Shown piece after piece: positions 12,828 to 26,990 of a stretch of DNA of 64,000 nt (position 1 is its first letter; every line of letters begins with the position of its first letter). Location: assembly GCF_000283155.1 (NCBI RefSeq), contig NW_004454207.1:15890783-15954782 (forward strand), read 5' to 3'. This DNA comes from Ceratotherium simum simum. Taxonomy: Eukaryota > Chordata > Mammalia > Perissodactyla > Rhinocerotidae. The position numbers were made by a program, and so were the translations under genes. Below the pieces are notes generated by a model. The model saw only the letters and a program-made list of their open reading frames with translations, was not told the origin of the DNA and did no database searches.

Positions 12828-15800
12828 TCACTATTAGGCTTGACTTTCTGTCATATATTGGGGTTAAATTTGGAAATCTACATAAAATTGCCTATAAGAA
12901 AGTATATTTACCCCATAATATATAAGGGAAATATTAAGTAAGAGTAACTGCTAAATATCACACATCATTTCAATGCATTATTTCCTTTACTTTTCACTTT
13001 TGTGAGTTAGTATACATTACTGGTAGAATTGAGAAAAGTAGGTCATTGGCCATGTCCTGGTGGGCAAAGAAGTTTAACTTGTGGAAAAGTAGGCCAACTG
13101 CACCACAATTAAGACATCTGCCCACTTAATTACTGCTGCATTAAAAAGATAACTTTCAAATTTTCTCCTAGCCCTACTGTCACTGCAAAGTTTCAATATG
13201 ACACAGTCTGTCAACCCAGAGGGTTAAAATCTTAACATGTATTTCTTGAAAATCATCACATTTGTCTATTTTACATGTTTAATAAATGAGAATCTCATGT
13301 AAAAATTAAATCATCACAATATTATTGTCTCTGCTGAAAACTATTTTTCAATGTAAGATGCAATCTGTAATTGACTCAATTTAATTCAGCCAGCTGCTGT
13401 ATTTTAAGAACAATTTGCTTCCCTCAGCTTGTCTTTTCCATTTTTTCCTTTCCATGTTTGTGAGTGAAAGAGTTATTTGGTCAGCAGGAAACATTCTTGA
13501 ACATCAAATATTTAAAACTGTGGAGCCACAAATTTGAAACAGTATCCATGCTAGGCTTCTGCAAAGAACAGAGAATTTGAATCATACCGTAAATTTCTGT
13601 GGTTTGCTAGGAGATGCATTAAAAACAATAACAAAATGGTAAGAAATTCAATAAGCTTTGAAATTTGTGAGGTGTGCATAAAAAACATTACTGCAACGTG
13701 TCTTCTCTTTTAATAATCAAAATTTCTTCTGAAAAATGGTATGAAGATATTACTTTAAAAATAGTAAGAAAGAAAAATAGCAAAGAAAAATGACAGAGCG
13801 TGTATGTTATTCTACTCGTTAAAAAACCTAGCAACATACAAATAAATAAGACATGAGGAAACCTGTAGCATATTCTATAGCAAAGCGATGTTAATAGAAT
13901 AAGGTTAAATTTTAAATGTCAATAAGTTTTTAAGTTTTTCCCACTAGTATGTATGGTATTGCTTGACATTTTATTTACTTCTTTTTAATAAGCACAGGAC
14001 CTAGCTTAGTACATTATATATAGTAGATGTGGAGTAAACATTTGCTGAAATGATTTAAGTGAATTTGTATTTAAAATTTTGGTAAACATATATAAAAAAC
14101 TTACCCGCTCAACAATATTTGCCCTTACTTATTAAGTTAAATTTTGGAAGGTTCTTTTAATAAAGCATATTTCCCTAGAGGAAAAAATATCTTAAGGACG
14201 TGCTTAGACTTTATCAGAGATTAAATACAAGACTTTCCAACTCTGTACAAGAAGAATCCTCAAAAACGAAGTACTGTGTCCTCCCTCATCACCCAGCTCC
14301 ACATACACATGCTGATGTATCCAGTGTTCTTTGTATTTTATATGTTTAATTTTGCTCCTGACAGAAATTTCTCTCAATATGAAACATTTTTATTAAAGTA
14401 TATTCCAGGAGTTGTTTTCCATGGGGATTTTGAGCTTTTAATTTTAGCTTGATTTGTGTGGTCATGGCTTAGAGTAACAGCCTGAGCCACAAGCATCCTT
14501 TCAACACAAAATAAGTGAGGAAGAACAATCCCACAGACCTTCCCCACTTCACAGTGGAATAAGTATACCGTAGCTGCATGTTTCAATGAATTGACCAGGA
14601 TTCACTCCATTTTTTATATGGGAGACACTGCTAGGTGCTGAGGAAGTAAAGTAATGGGAAAGGGATATTTTTCGCCCTTGAGAAAATTCTGAAATCTAGC
14701 TGAGGAGATGGGAAACTGGAAAATTGCTCCCTTATAAGTCAAAGAATGTTTATGGAAACCACCATGATCTTACTGACCTTGGAGTCTCAAGGTGCTTTGT
14801 TCCTCATTTTTGGTACACACTTTATTTGGTTATCTTACTATTTTTACCTATATCATGCCATATCCTTATTAGAGTGCAAACTTCTTGAAGGCGCATATTG
14901 TGAGACACTTGTTTTCATGATTTTTGTGGTTGAACCTATAGAGGGCTTTTCAAACTACGGTGAGTAGTCAAGAAATATGGAGAGCCCTCCATGAAATTCT
15001 CTGTTGCAGCATGGAATTCTCTTTCTAGGTCGACTCATCTATCCTTCAACTTTTCCTTAATTTCTGGAGGGAGAAAAAAGGACAAAGGGAAAAAAAAGAA
15101 TTTAGGGGAAAAAAAGTACAAAGAGGCAGAGATAAAATGTTTTGCAGTTATGTTATGAATAACCGTCACTATTAGCAAAAGAAAGGTGGATTTGTCTTTT
15201 CTTAAAAATTTAAAGGATCTAAAACCCATTGAGTAATATAAAGTTAGAATCTCATTTTCCCTTTCCAGAAAGAGCCAGGAGTATATTCCAGTACCTAGGG
15301 AGTCTTTTGACACTTCTGAAGGACCTTGATTCTGATGAGCAAGGAAAGACAAGACTGAAGGAACCATAGAGAGAAAAGGGAGAGGGAAGCCCAGCTGAGG
15401 TAGATCCCATAGACAGAAGGAAAAATCGAAGTTTACACTGTCCTTTGGATGCCATATTCACAACTCTCTAAGTGTGTTTTGTAAAAGATCCCCTAATAGA
15501 TTTTTTTTCTTCTGTTATACCTTTTTAGACTTCGTAGGCATAAGCAAAGGACTGCAAGGAGCATCATACAATTTTAGACCCCAAAAAGGCTTAAAATGCA
15601 AATTTAAGAGGACTTCTCTAATTAACATCTGAAATGAAGAACCTGAGACCAAGAAAAGTTAAGTTTCTTCTAGATTATAAAGGATTTATGTTTATGACAG
15701 ACTAAGGACAAAGGGCCAATAACTATATTTCCTCATCCAATGTTGGCAATTTTTTTCCATGGGAGTGTCCTATTATCACAGCTTTACTCTCTTTTACAAA

Positions 15801-17199
15801 ACACACATAAAAAGAACATATGAGTCTTCATATATTCATTCTCTCTGAAATTAAATCTAATATTTAGTGGTGGAGAAAAAGGACAAATAGAGAAGGGAAG
15901 ATATAATTTCCTTTTTCTACAAATGTTGTTCCTTCATGTCCTTTGTTTATAAGTTATTAATGGTAAAGCTTAGTCAGATCTGGCTGTTTCATATTATAAT
16001 TGATGTTCTCAATGACTTCTCTTTGTTTTCATTGATGAAGATTTAGTTTATTTTGGCAGATGATTTAATATTTTTAACCAAGGGCCTAACACTTCGTCCT
16101 CCATAAAGTAATTTTATCATAGCAATGGGTTGAAACTGCATATATGTATTACCCGAAGTGTTAGCTTGTAAACACATGATCATATATTATCTGTAGCTGT
16201 AAATGTAAATTTCTGCACAATAGGGGCCATTTCCTTTTTCTTTTGAAGAATTAAGTACTGCACCTCTGCAGAACAATTTTATATAAAAGAGTGAGTATAG
16301 AAAATGCACATTGTCATCCCAAGAATATGTGTATACTAATATTTACTAAATTTTCCTAATCACTATCCTGACAACTAGTTTAAAAGGATCCCTCCCTTAC
16401 CTTCTACAACAATGACTTGCTTCAATATCCATGTAGATGGAAATACGTCCCTTGCATTTATTTTAGAGACCACAATGCATCATTTTCTCTATTCATTGTT
16501 AACTTTTCTTCCTAAATTTGTCATTTTTAAATTAAGCCATCACTCAAAGCAAAAAGAACAGAAAAAAATATTTCCATAAACTTCTATACATAGTCAGACT
16601 AAAGTTCTTGCTATTAAATTATTTTACGCATTACCTCAGGCAAAGTCTAGATCTACTCCAACTGTGGTAATTGCTAGAAATGTTATTAAACAGTGAACAG
16701 CTAGAATTAAATCTAAATTCAACACAAAGCAGTATTATTCAACCCTGCATTTAAACAAAAATCTTCAGTGTTCATCTTGTGTTTGTTAAACATGCATATG
16801 GTGTTTCATTTTTAGCTGGTGGCAAGACAAGAAAAATAGAAAAGAAGGGAGAGTGGACCATGGCAATCTAATGCCTTACAATTGAGTAAAACATAGTAAG
16901 AAAATTCTTTGCAGGCAAATAATTGTCCTCAGATTCATTAAAAGCAGCTCACTGTTTTGTGATGTCATAAATAGAAAATATTCCTATGTTCATGAGACTT
17001 TCAATGAATGAAAAATTATATATATGTATTAGAGTCTAAACCTTCAGAAAAAGAATCTCTAAAGTATATTCAGAATTATTATTTACCAGGAAAAGTTTCA
17101 ATTTTCCATGAATTTACCTCTTCAGGAAACAAATCATCAAGCGTATTAAGGTATATCTATATTTTATAACCATTCCTTTGTTTCAAAAAGTATTTTCCA
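12251..17199. other. AT-rich intergenic DNA, little structure
   Basis: No gene found. Weak MIR/L2-like pieces occur near 12,408-12,470 (cctggcacaggataggtact), 14,000-14,055, 14,600-14,715 and 14,865-14,945 (agtgcaaacttcttgaaggc). A (TG)n microsatellite is listed separately. The rest shows nothing I can name. Confidence 0.6.
12801..12823 (+). repeat. (TG)n microsatellite
   Basis: Twenty-three bases of alternating t and g, uninterrupted. Confidence 0.95.
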
Positions 17200-18150
17200 C
17201 TGTATAAATTCACACAAGTAACCTTTATTTTAATATCTTTTAAAGTTATTTTTATTTGGAAAAACCAATGATAAAAAAAACCCTAAATACATGAAGTTGC
17301 ATATATAACCTACAGTCCTTTTCCTCACAGGAAGCCATTATTTTTTGTGAACCATCCAGAAATAGCCCAAGCACATATCTATATTTTTCTAAAAATTTTA
17401 TCTAAATGAGCATTACATACAGTCTTATGTGCACGAGTGTATAATTTGTTTTATACTTTCTTAGAATATCTTTTATATGTTTCAATATCAGCATATAAAG
17501 ACAAGAATATCATTTGTTTTAATACCTAATATTACAATTCTAGCTATTATAATTTTTAAATTTTTTAAACTATTTTTTAAACTTTTAAAGAGACTATCAC
17601 TACAAAACCTTTAGTTCCATTCCAGGATTTTGCTATTAATTAATAACACTGAAATGACAAACATTTTACATATTTTTACATGTTTCAATCATTTTTATAA
17701 ATGTATGTGTAGAATACATAAATGAATGACTAGATTAAAAAATGTGCATTTTTCAAAAATTTGATATTGCCAAATTGCACTCAAAATGATTGCTTCCTCC
17801 TTTCACTTTTTTTCCAACAGAATATCTACAATGAATTATAAACTTTCAGATCTGTGTCAATATAAAAAAAAACTGTGCCTCAAATTTTTATTCTGCATTC
17901 TTTTATTTATGACTTGAGTCTTCCAAAGTACCTGTTCATATGTTGCTTATTATTTTTCTGTAAATTGCATGTTGTTACATTTGCCCATTTTTTTTATTGT
18001 TTTGTGGTTTGTTTTATTACTAATATGAAAGAATTCATCATATGTCAATGAAATAAGCCCTTTGCCATATATCTGACTAATGCTTTTTGCATGTTTTATT
18101 TGTATTTTGATACTGTGAACGTTCTATTTTTCCTTAACGAAAATTTAATC
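17200..18150 (-). mobile_element. Highly diverged antisense LINE-1 3' region
   Basis: Degraded text such as gatattgccaaattgcactc, catttgcccattttttttat and gccctttgccatatatctga follows the order of the reverse complement of old LINE-1 3' sequence. Substitutions and indels are many, and no reading frame survives. Confidence 0.5.
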
Positions 18151-18225
18151 CCTCCACTACTTACTAGCTGACCAGATCAGCTTTGTGCCAGATCCTATGG
18201 GCGTAAGGCTAGTATCATAGAGTCT

Positions 18226-18303
18226 TCAGAAAGATTAAGGAGCTAATCCATTTAAATATTTAGAAAAATATCTAGCACATATTAAGTGCTTTGCAAGTAT
18301 TAG
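18226..18303 (-). repeat. MIR SINE fragment, reversed
   Basis: The text tatctagcacatattaagtg, ctttgcaagtattagctat is the reverse complement of the MIR 5' half (atagctaacatttattgagcgcttactatgtgcc). It leads directly into an ATC repeat that probably grew from the MIR end. Confidence 0.6.
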
Positions 18304-18305
18304 CT

Positions 18306-18337
<32 letters not shown>

Positions 18338-18345
18338 TATCATGG
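18304..18345 (+). repeat. (ATC)n microsatellite
   Basis: About ten near-perfect tandem atc units, with one t-for-c change near the end, at the edge of a reversed MIR. Confidence 0.92.
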
Positions 18346-18964
18346 CTGTTTGGTTGTTTAATCAGATTTGTCAATTGTTTTAGAGTTTCTAGGTTTTCAG
18401 TTTCCTTAGACAGTTCTTGCTCAATGTAAAATTATAAAATAGATATTTTAAAAATTTCTTTTCAATCTAGTTGTTCTCAAATGTTTTTTGGAGTACTTAC
18501 TTGATCTGAAATGCTACATTTAATACATGCTAAATTGTCATATTTTGGAAGTCTCCTTCTGGACTCACTATTTTGTTTCTTTGATCTACCTGTCTTTTCA
18601 TTTATTAACACAAATATAGTTTAATATCTACGATTTATTCAGCATTCTTATTTTCTTTTTTATATGAAGTTAAATATACTGTAAATAATTATGTTGATTA
18701 TTTATAGAGGTCATATTAAATTTCTAGATTAACTTGGAGAGAAATGATATATTTATATGAGTTAGCCTTCAAGGCTAAGAGCAATCTTAGGCTTCTAATA
18801 CCTTATTTCAATTGAGTTTTAAAGTGTTTTCATATCAATCTTTCACATTTCTTAACTGTAATTTACTCTTTTTCTTATTATAAGTGAGATTGCTTTATTT
18901 CATTACATATTCGAACTGGATGCGTTGCAAATCTAAGAGAGATTTTAACTGTTATACATTAATT

Positions 18965-19185
18965 CAGAGGTCAGCAAACTAAGGCCCTCAGGTCATATCT
19001 GGCCCTTTGTCTATTTTTGTAACTAAAGTTTTATTGGGAAACACCCATGCCCTTTTGTTTACATATTATCTATGGATGCTTTCATGCTAAAAACCAAGAG
19101 TTGAGTGTTAAAACAGACTATAAGGCCTAAAAAGCCAAAAAATATTTACTATCTGGTCCTCTAGAGAAAAATTTGCTGATACCTG
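18965..19185 (-). mobile_element. Non-autonomous hAT-type DNA transposon remnant
   Basis: The ends form an imperfect terminal inverted repeat: cagaggtcagcaaact at 18965-18980 and aatttgctgatacctg at 19170-19185. The interior has the recognisable gtaactaaagttttattggg, and a reversed 'gccagatagtaaatattt.aggc' motif near 19,135-19,157. The candidate 8-bp flanks (cattaatt and ccttcgtt) agree at only five positions, consistent with great age. There is no transposase. Confidence 0.7.
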
Positions 19186-20176
19186 CCTTCGTTAATTTTA
19201 TAACCATTTTATAATTCTTATTATTCATTAGAATAATTAAGTCATTAAGCTGATTTTTTTTCTCTTCAGGCCTATGAACATATCACCAAATAAAACGTTT
19301 CCTACTTCTTGTTATTTTATATACATCTTATTTATTTTGCTTGCTTAATTCCATTGGCTAATACTACAACAACAAAGCAAAATAATGGTGATGATTAATA
19401 AAAATACTTTTCATGTTCCTAAATTATATAAAATTTCTTGTAGTATTTCACAAGTAATCATAAATTTGGCTTTTTACATTCACATCAAAGTACCCCTATG
19501 TTCCTATTGCATAAAAGTATCTTATCCTTTCCCAAATTAGGATTGGTTTTGAATTTCATAAAATCCATTTGTACACCTGCAGAGAGAATTATATATATTT
19601 TTTCTCCCTTCACTAATTAATATTGTAAAATATATTAGTAAATATCTTAATTATTTGCAGTGTTATAGTAGTACTAGCCAATGGAATTAGGCAAGAGCAA
19701 GGAATAATAAGTATATAAATTATGCTAGTTTGGTAAAAAGAATTTGGAACTGTCCCTTTTCTCTATGCTCTCTACAGTTTAAAATCATTGGGTTTATACT
19801 CCCTGAAGCTTTGCTAGCAATTTTCTGTGAAACTACTAAGACTTGGTACCTTTTTGACGGTAATTCTTCAACAATATTCTCAATTTACTTAATGGAATTG
19901 GAATGTTTAGATCATCTATCTCTGAGATGAAGGTTAATATAATTAATATTATCCTAAAATATGCAATTAATCCATGCTTTGTGCTTCTTTGTAAAGATTT
20001 GAGGAAGATATTCTCTGATTTTTTTCTCAACTATTATTTCCCCCATTTTCATTTCAAAATGTATGTATTTGTACTTTCTTATTTTTTTACTAGTTGATTG
20101 TATTACTGTTTGTTCCATTCTCCCTCAAATAACCAATTTTCAGTTTGTTTTTTATATTTCTTTCTCTCTCTCTCTC
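19186..20176. other. AT-rich intergenic DNA
   Basis: No gene or confident repeat recognised. A short TC-rich stretch just precedes the ERE that follows. Confidence 0.6.
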
Positions 20177-20429
20177 TTTTTTTTTTTTTTTTTGGTGAGG
20201 AAGATTAGCCCTGAGCTAACATCTGTTGCCAATCCTCCTCTTTTTGCTGAGGAAGACTCGCCCTGGGCAAACATCCGTGCCTATCTTCCTCTACTTTATA
20301 TGTGGGATGCCTGCCACAGCACAGCTTGATAAGTGGTGCGTAGGTCTGCGCCGGGGATCTGAACCTGCCAACCCCGGGCCACCGAAGCGGAGCGCACAAA
20401 CTTAATCACTACGCCACTGGGCTGGCCCC
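20177..20429 (-). mobile_element. ERE SINE (type B), reversed
   Basis: A T-run (reversed A tail) at 20177-20193 leads into gaggaagattagccctgagc, a second copy of that tail block, then atgtgggatgcctgccacag, the B-box region (gatctgaacctgccaacc) and the reversed A-box head (cttaatcactacgcc) ending gggctggccc. All parts of a full-length copy are present. A frame crossing it at 20063-20329 is chance. Confidence 0.92.
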
Positions 20430-23400
20430 TATATCTATTTCTTTTAAGGTTTACTAAACATTAATTTATGTTGCTCTTTTTCTGTTCCCTCCATTTCCTT
20501 TCCTTATATTTATTTTAGTGATCTCTTTCTAACATTTAAATTGTGTGCTTAATTCATTTATTTTCATTCTTGCTTGTAGTATCACTTTCTGTTGAAAGAG
20601 AATATCCTCATAAATGTGTTTTAAACAATAAGGACATTTATTATCTCACATAACAAGAAGTTTTCAGGCAGGGTGATTCCACAGCTGGTTTAGCAGCTCA
20701 ATGATATCTTTCAAGGCCACCCTGTATTTTCTATCTTCTACTTTACCATTCTCACCAAATCAAAGTTATCGCCACTCATGTTTTATAGGTAGCTAGAACA
20801 GTTCCCAGCTCCACATGCAAATTTAACTATATATCCAACAAAGCTTTTGCTATTTTAAGCCTAAAGTGTGGAAAGAAATTTCTGCCAGCAAGTAATTAGA
20901 GGGTAGGGAGCCGCTGGTTAGGAAACTAGCAATATCTGTCACACTTTTTAAGATTTAAATATTTTAAATTACTAGAACTCTGAATATTGCTTTAGCCATA
21001 TCCTATTGGTACTGACATATAGTGCTTGTTTATGATTATTTGTTATATATTTATGACTTTTAATTTTTATTTCCTTATTTACACAATTACAAGTGTTTAA
21101 AAGTTATGCATGTGTGTGTTTATTTCCTAAGTCATTGTGATTTTCTATTATTATTAGTTTGTGGTTTGATTACATTATGAAAGGAGAATATGGTATGCTT
21201 ATTTTTTAATATTTAGACAATTATTAGCGATTCTTATTGATCTGTGTGACCAAATATACAGTTGATTTTGTAAAACTGTCATGTGGGCATTTCAAATGAA
21301 GATACAGTCTCTGATTTTAGGGTATAGATTTTGATATATGTCTATCAAGGCCATTCAAATCTGTATTTCCTTGAATGGACATGAATTGATAGATGTCAGT
21401 TAAAAAGGGTCAGTGATATTCCATTCTTTTATTTCTTTCTATTTTTGATGATTCAAATTTGACTTCCTTTTAATGACCATTCTTCCTTTTATTTTCTGCA
21501 TTCTGACAGTTCATGTTTCTCTTTTATTCTCATTTCCTGTCTTTGAAATCTTATATCACATCTCTTAAGCCTTGTTTCAGAGAAGGCATATTTTCTTTAA
21601 TATCCTGGATATGATGTAGAAATTTTTTTAAACATGTTCTTATTGTGTGTAACTTTTTTCTAAAATTGTTTTTGTTTTTTATCTTTAATGCTTTGACTCT
21701 TTTGTTTATTTGCATTACTTTTGCATCTGTCCTATACTGGTTATGTTACAATTCATCCTTAAATAGGTAAATGCCTTTTGGGTCTAAGTTTCAAGCAGAT
21801 TCCAGTTACATGGAACATAAATGTCTTCAGTTCTTTTAAGAACAGATTTAAAACAAATTGGAACATTTTAAGGAATGGGCTGACAGGCATTATTCCATGA
21901 TGAACAACATGGAACAGACCCAACAGTGGAGTTGCTACCTTCTATTATCAAGACTGTAGCTAATCAGAAGGATGCCATTGAAACTGCTGACTTCAAGAAC
22001 ACACTATCATAGCTTCAATCCAATGGTCATTAAGTGGTCCTAGTTCTTGGCTCTAGAGCCATTCTTTATAGATCCATACCAGCACAAAATAGACACCTCA
22101 CATTCTACCTCTTGACACCCTGGATGCTAGAACTTACATTGAGTGTTGTGGGGGTGAGGGGGACATGACCTTGCTTGACAGCAGAAAAAAACTGAAACAA
22201 CACTTCTTCATTCCAAAATTCATATGAATGCATCTAGCTTACAGAATCTACATAAGTTTTAGGTCCTTAGCTACAAGTGAGCTATAAAATAGAGTCTTTA
22301 GTTTTCCAGACTCTGAAGTACAGAAGAACAAGCTAAATGTGGTTGAAATGAGTACTGAGTGCCAATTGAACATATCTTCTCTAGCCAAGCTTTCATTAAA
22401 TACTGTGAGGGAGAAAGACCCACGGGATGAGTTGAGGAAGTATCTTAGATTTAGATCAACAGAATTAAAACTCTTTCTCCCTGATATTCAATGCTGAGAG
22501 TATTTTTCCACCTACCAGTTGGTATAAGACTCTCAGTGAATCAGCACTTCAGTGATCCTTTATATAGTGATTTAGCTTCCACTACTTTTCAGGTAACCAA
22601 GATCAGCAACTATTGATCTTTATCCTCTCCTGCTAGTTGTCTATGCTTGGCCATAATTAAAATCTGCTTACTCCAGTAATGGTATGTCTATCTAATTCTT
22701 TGATCATCACTTTCCCCTGAACTTCTTGGTATCACATGAGTTTTGCCACACTTCTCTAGCCTGTCTGTGGTAAATGGCCTTATGGTTCAACAGATGGATG
22801 GTCAGTTTCATAGGCTACCAACTTATGAACAGCTCTGTGAGATAGATGCCTGAGAACTGAAAAGGCATGCAGTTTTCTTGGGGCTATTATCTTAATTTGG
22901 TCCAAATTTGACTCTAATTCATTGGGGATTTGGTTGTTTTTTTTTCTACTTCACCAAGTTTGAGTTTTTACTTTTTTATTTTTCTATATTGTTTGTCCTC
23001 AATTGTTTTCAGGGAAGAAGGTGACCCCATTTTATGTATCTACTCCCAATCTCATTAAATAATCAAACCAATTCATTATAGATAAACTGAAATATTAAAA
23101 AAGTAAAAAAGAAATAAAAGGTACCAAAATTTTTCCAATTAGCTGATCAAGAAATATGGGAGTCTAGAAAGCTAAAACCATAGAATGTAACTCAGAAAAA
23201 GCCTTAAAAGCCAATTAGTTCCTAACGTCTTTATTTCATAGCTTAGGAAACTGATAGAAACACATTTAGTTTAGATTTTGTCAATTTTCAGTTCTGAACA
23301 GGAGAAAACTCAAATTATAAATATGTAAAATAGTACTTTTAAGTTAAGAGAAAAACTATTTCTAATATACTTGCCAAGTAGGACATTTGAGACAGAATTA

Positions 23401-24574
23401 ACTGAGTCTGTTCATTCAGAAGCAAAATGGTTCCAATAATTAGTTATTTACTGTATTATCTTTCAGTAAAGTTGGTTCAATCCTGACAGATTCTGATGGC
23501 TAGAACCTCATAAATATCAGTCACTCATTCAAAAAGTGGTCCTGTGTAGAGGGAACTTAGATGAAAAACAGCTGCTGTGATCTTCCGTCTTTTTAATTTC
23601 TTTAAACAAATCTGTCTGAATCAGCATGTTCCTCATGATGAAATCAATTTCTCTGAATATGGTTGGACAAAAAACATGGAAAAGAAAGTAATAATAAAAG
23701 AGTGTGGGAAAGTACAGTAGTAGATATTGTGGGCATAGGACTTCTAAAAAGGTAATTTTTCAACCATGTGTTTTCTTAATACCCAGAATAGCCACAAAGG
23801 AATGATCAGAGTCCATACTTGATCCTAAAAACATAACATATCCATGTTTATTTTTGATTATATGAGCAAGGGTATCCCACAAAGAAATTAGAATAAAACA
23901 TAGAAAGGCAAGCTTGATAAGATGGCCACATAATAGGAATGCTCTAGATAGAGATTTTAGTTTAGTTCAGAAGATGTACAGAAACTGATTTCCCTCAATA
24001 CTGCAAGTAAGCGTTAAAATCTCCCATGCTAGTCAATTACAGTGTTCATTTTCCAACCAATTTCAGCCTATGGGCAGTGAAGGTGGAATTAAAGAGCAAT
24101 CACCTTGTAAAAAGAGCTTAATGTAGTTTACAACTCTTATTTATATCATCTTCTTAAATGCTGAAATGCTTCATTCAATATAGTATAGAATAGACTATTT
24201 TTATAAGTCTCGCTTATAAAACTGCAATCACTGTGCAATTAAAATACCACTGCAATTAAAGTGTGTGTAATGGAACATTCAGAAATGTACACATGACTTT
24301 CCTTTATAACCACCGAGGGAGACATTTTATGTTCAAGTCTCCCAACTTATAAGATTCATTCAGCTAACAAGGAAACTTCTTTATTCACACAATAGCTTCA
24401 CACACATACACACATGCACCCTTACTGTGGGGTGTTATGTGTTTATAAACATCCAAAGGAAAATTTAAGAAGCTTATATTTTCAAAGTTTGAATTGCTAT
24501 ATGAAGATAAATTCATTTGGTGTTGTTTATAGACTGTTCTTTTACATTTCAATTTTTTTTTCCAAATGAGAAGA
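20430..24574. other. AT-rich intergenic DNA
   Basis: No gene seen. About 20,620-20,940 (taaggacatttattatctca, caggcagggtgattccacag) reads like a known but here unnamed old repeat. The remainder, including 21-24.5 kb, shows no structure I can support. Confidence 0.6.
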
Positions 24575-24790
24575 GAAAGTGAGCAACATCACAGCACCAG
24601 TCATTACTAATTGCTTTCTGTAAGTTACCTTAATTGAGTCCCCAAACAGTTTGGCAAGGCAGTTCTCTTTCTTCCGTTTCACAGGGGAAGAGACTGATGC
24701 GCAAAGAGGCAAAGTCACCTGCAGCTAATAAACTTTAGGGCTGGAATGCAAACCTATGGCTGTCTTGTTGCAAAACTCTTGCCCAGATAT
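24575..24790 (+). repeat. MIR SINE remnant
   Basis: The order 'catcacagcaccagtcattac', 'agttaccttaattgagtccc', 'gtttcacaggggaagagact', 'gcaaagaggcaaagtcacct' and 'gggctggaatgcaaacc' matches forward MIR across most of its length, with moderate divergence. Confidence 0.65.
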
Positions 24791-25284
24791 GAACTCCATT
24801 CACCCAGTATTATTTCTACTATAAATATATGTGGTTAATGTATTTAGAAATGTTTTTTGGTTATTAGGTGGACCCTGTGTGAAAAATTCCCCATGTATTT
24901 TAATGTGCTGTACTTAAATACAGATAGACTCTTACAGATGATCTAGTTTCAAATTCTTATTTTAAAGGAAAGATTTTGGGGATCTAGGAAGTTTAGGTGA
25001 TTACCTCAAGTTCTCAACAAGTGAAAAAGCAGGGTCAAGTTTAGAAACCCAGAACATCTAACAACCAGTTTGCTGTTTGGTGTTTACAACTTGCCAAAAC
25101 CTTTGGTTAAATGGCTACATAAGTATTGTAGACTCTAAATGTTAATCATAAATATTTCAGAGTATTAGTTCAACAAATCTGGATTGTGTAACTATATACA
25201 TGCCACGTTAAGCACCGAGGGCACACAAATATTACTAGGCATTCCTATGTTGATCTAAATGATGACATTTTTCCTTTATATATT

Positions 25285-25395
25285 ATTAGTACCTAGCTCA
25301 TAGGGTTGTTGTGAAGATTAAATGAAATAATTCATGTAGAATACTTAGAACCATCCGTGGTATATAGTGAATTGTTAAGAATTATTATTGGTAAT
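25285..25395 (-). repeat. MIR SINE, reversed
   Basis: The text tacctagctcatagggttgt, tgtgaagattaaatgaaata and 'cttagaaccatccgtggtatatagtgaattgtt' is the reverse complement of the MIR core and 5' part. Confidence 0.75.
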
Positions 25396-25604
25396 ATCAC
25401 CAATCTAGCCCTCATTCTCTCTCCATCCACTGCATGTATGCACTGCCTATCTTCCCTGGAGGGATACAGCTTTGTTTCCTAAAGCAGCTTACAAAACAAA
25501 AAGAACTGGATAGAGAAGTTAAGGAAATGGTATAGTGCATTTGATTTAAAAAAATTCAATTTTTATTTTTAAAAAAAGATCTTCTCTTTGATTCCTTTTA
25601 AAGT

Positions 25605-26215
25605 CTATGGTGCCCCCCATGATTCCTACCTTCTAGTATTTCATGCCCTGTATAATACCTTGCCCTTGAGTGTGGACAGGACCTGTGACTTGCTTCTAGC
25701 CATAAAATATGACAAAGGTAAAGGGACTTTGCAGGTGTAATTAAGATCCCAAATCAGTCTATACTGAATCAATCAAAAGGGAGATTATCCGAGATAGGCC
25801 TGATTGAATCAGGTGAAAGCCCTTTAAAAAGGGACTGGGCCCTCCCTGAGCGGTTTGATGAAGTAAGCGGCCATGTTGGAGAAGCTCACGTGGCAAGGAA
25901 CTGTGGGTAGCCTCTGGGACCCGAGGGCAGCTTCCAGTTGACAGCCAGCAAAAAAGCCAGGGCCCTCAGTCATACAAGTGCAAGGAAATGAATTCTGCCA
26001 ATGACCTGAATGAGCTTGGCAGCAGATTCTCCCCTAATCAGGCCTCCAGATTACAATACAGACCAGCCAACACCATGATTAAGGTCTTGTGAGATGAACA
26101 GAGTACCTAGCTAAACCAGACCTGGACTCCTGACTCACTGAAACTGAGATAATAAGTGTGTTGTTTAAAATTGCTAAAGTGGTGAAAATATGTTACACAG
26201 CATAGAAAACTAATA
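25605..26215 (+). mobile_element. Solo-LTR-like old repeat
   Basis: The block contains aggacctgtgacttgcttct, ccatgttggagaagctcacg, ggcaaggaactgtgggtagc, tcctgactcactgaaactga and 'gataataagtgtgttgtttaa', ending near gaaaactaatatga. This order is typical of a mammalian LTR/MaLR-type repeat that ends in a 'ttgtttaa..ctaatatg' motif. No coding part accompanies it. Confidence 0.6.
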
Positions 26216-26589
26216 TGAAATTATGTTTCATTTCATTTGTCCCTCTCTATAGCACATTGGTGTTGCAGACTAGAAGAAAAGAATAAGGCACTTCAACACG
26301 GACAGAAAGGAAAAATAGCTTTTTGGTTTACATGTTAGTGAATAAAACTAGGGAGAAAAGAATCCTTTTTGGGCAGAAATTACTCCCTGTTTGGGCAGTA
26401 ATTTCTTTGCAATTAACTTAAAACCACCAGGCAAGTTATCTCTGACCAAAGATTTCTCCATCATTAGCTGATTTCTTTCCCTGAAATGCCCACTCTTACC
26501 TTTTCCTATGGTTGAACAAAATGCAGGAACTGTTTCACATGCTACCATCCTAATGATAACACACAACTATCCAAATGCTTTCATATAAA
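26216..26589. other. Unassigned intergenic DNA
   Basis: Nothing recognised between two LTR-like blocks. Confidence 0.5.
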
Positions 26590-26990
26590 TGGTCTAATTT
26601 GAGTTTTTTTAAAAACAGACAACAGGTCCAAAATGGGGTCACTTATGCTAAGCTCCACGTCACCGAACTGAGACAATGCTTAATTACAGTTTCAGCCTCT
26701 CCCAGAAATGGAATCTTAAAGCAGTCAATCAGGTATCACCTGATCAGCACTAGTGAGGTAATCTGCCTGATAGACCCTAGCCGTCCCCTAAAAGAAGGGG
26801 ACCTTGCCACAACCAATATAATTTGCTAGGATAACTTCTTTGTCCTTCTCCTTTCTGGCTAGAAAAGTCTTCCATTTTGTACGGCTCCTCAGAGCTCCTT
26901 TCTGTCTGCTAGATGGGATGCTGCCCAATTCATGAATCACTGAATAAAGCCAATAAGAGAGTCAAAATTTACTCTGTTGAAAAATTTTTT
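26590..26990 (+). mobile_element. Solo LTR of an ancient endogenous retrovirus
   Basis: The segment has the order aaaatggggtcacttatgct, aatcaggtatcacctgatca, accttgccacaaccaatata, agaaaagtcttccattttgt, gagctcctttctgtctgcta, gatgggatgctgcccaattc and an AATAAA polyadenylation signal at 26943-26948, followed by a short U5-like end. The composition and signal placement suit a solo LTR. No viral coding region adjoins it. Confidence 0.65.

Noticed and set aside
20158..20193. TC/T-rich run as a splice-type polypyrimidine tract
   Set aside because: It is the reversed A tail of an ERE preceded by a simple TC repeat, with no exon nearby.
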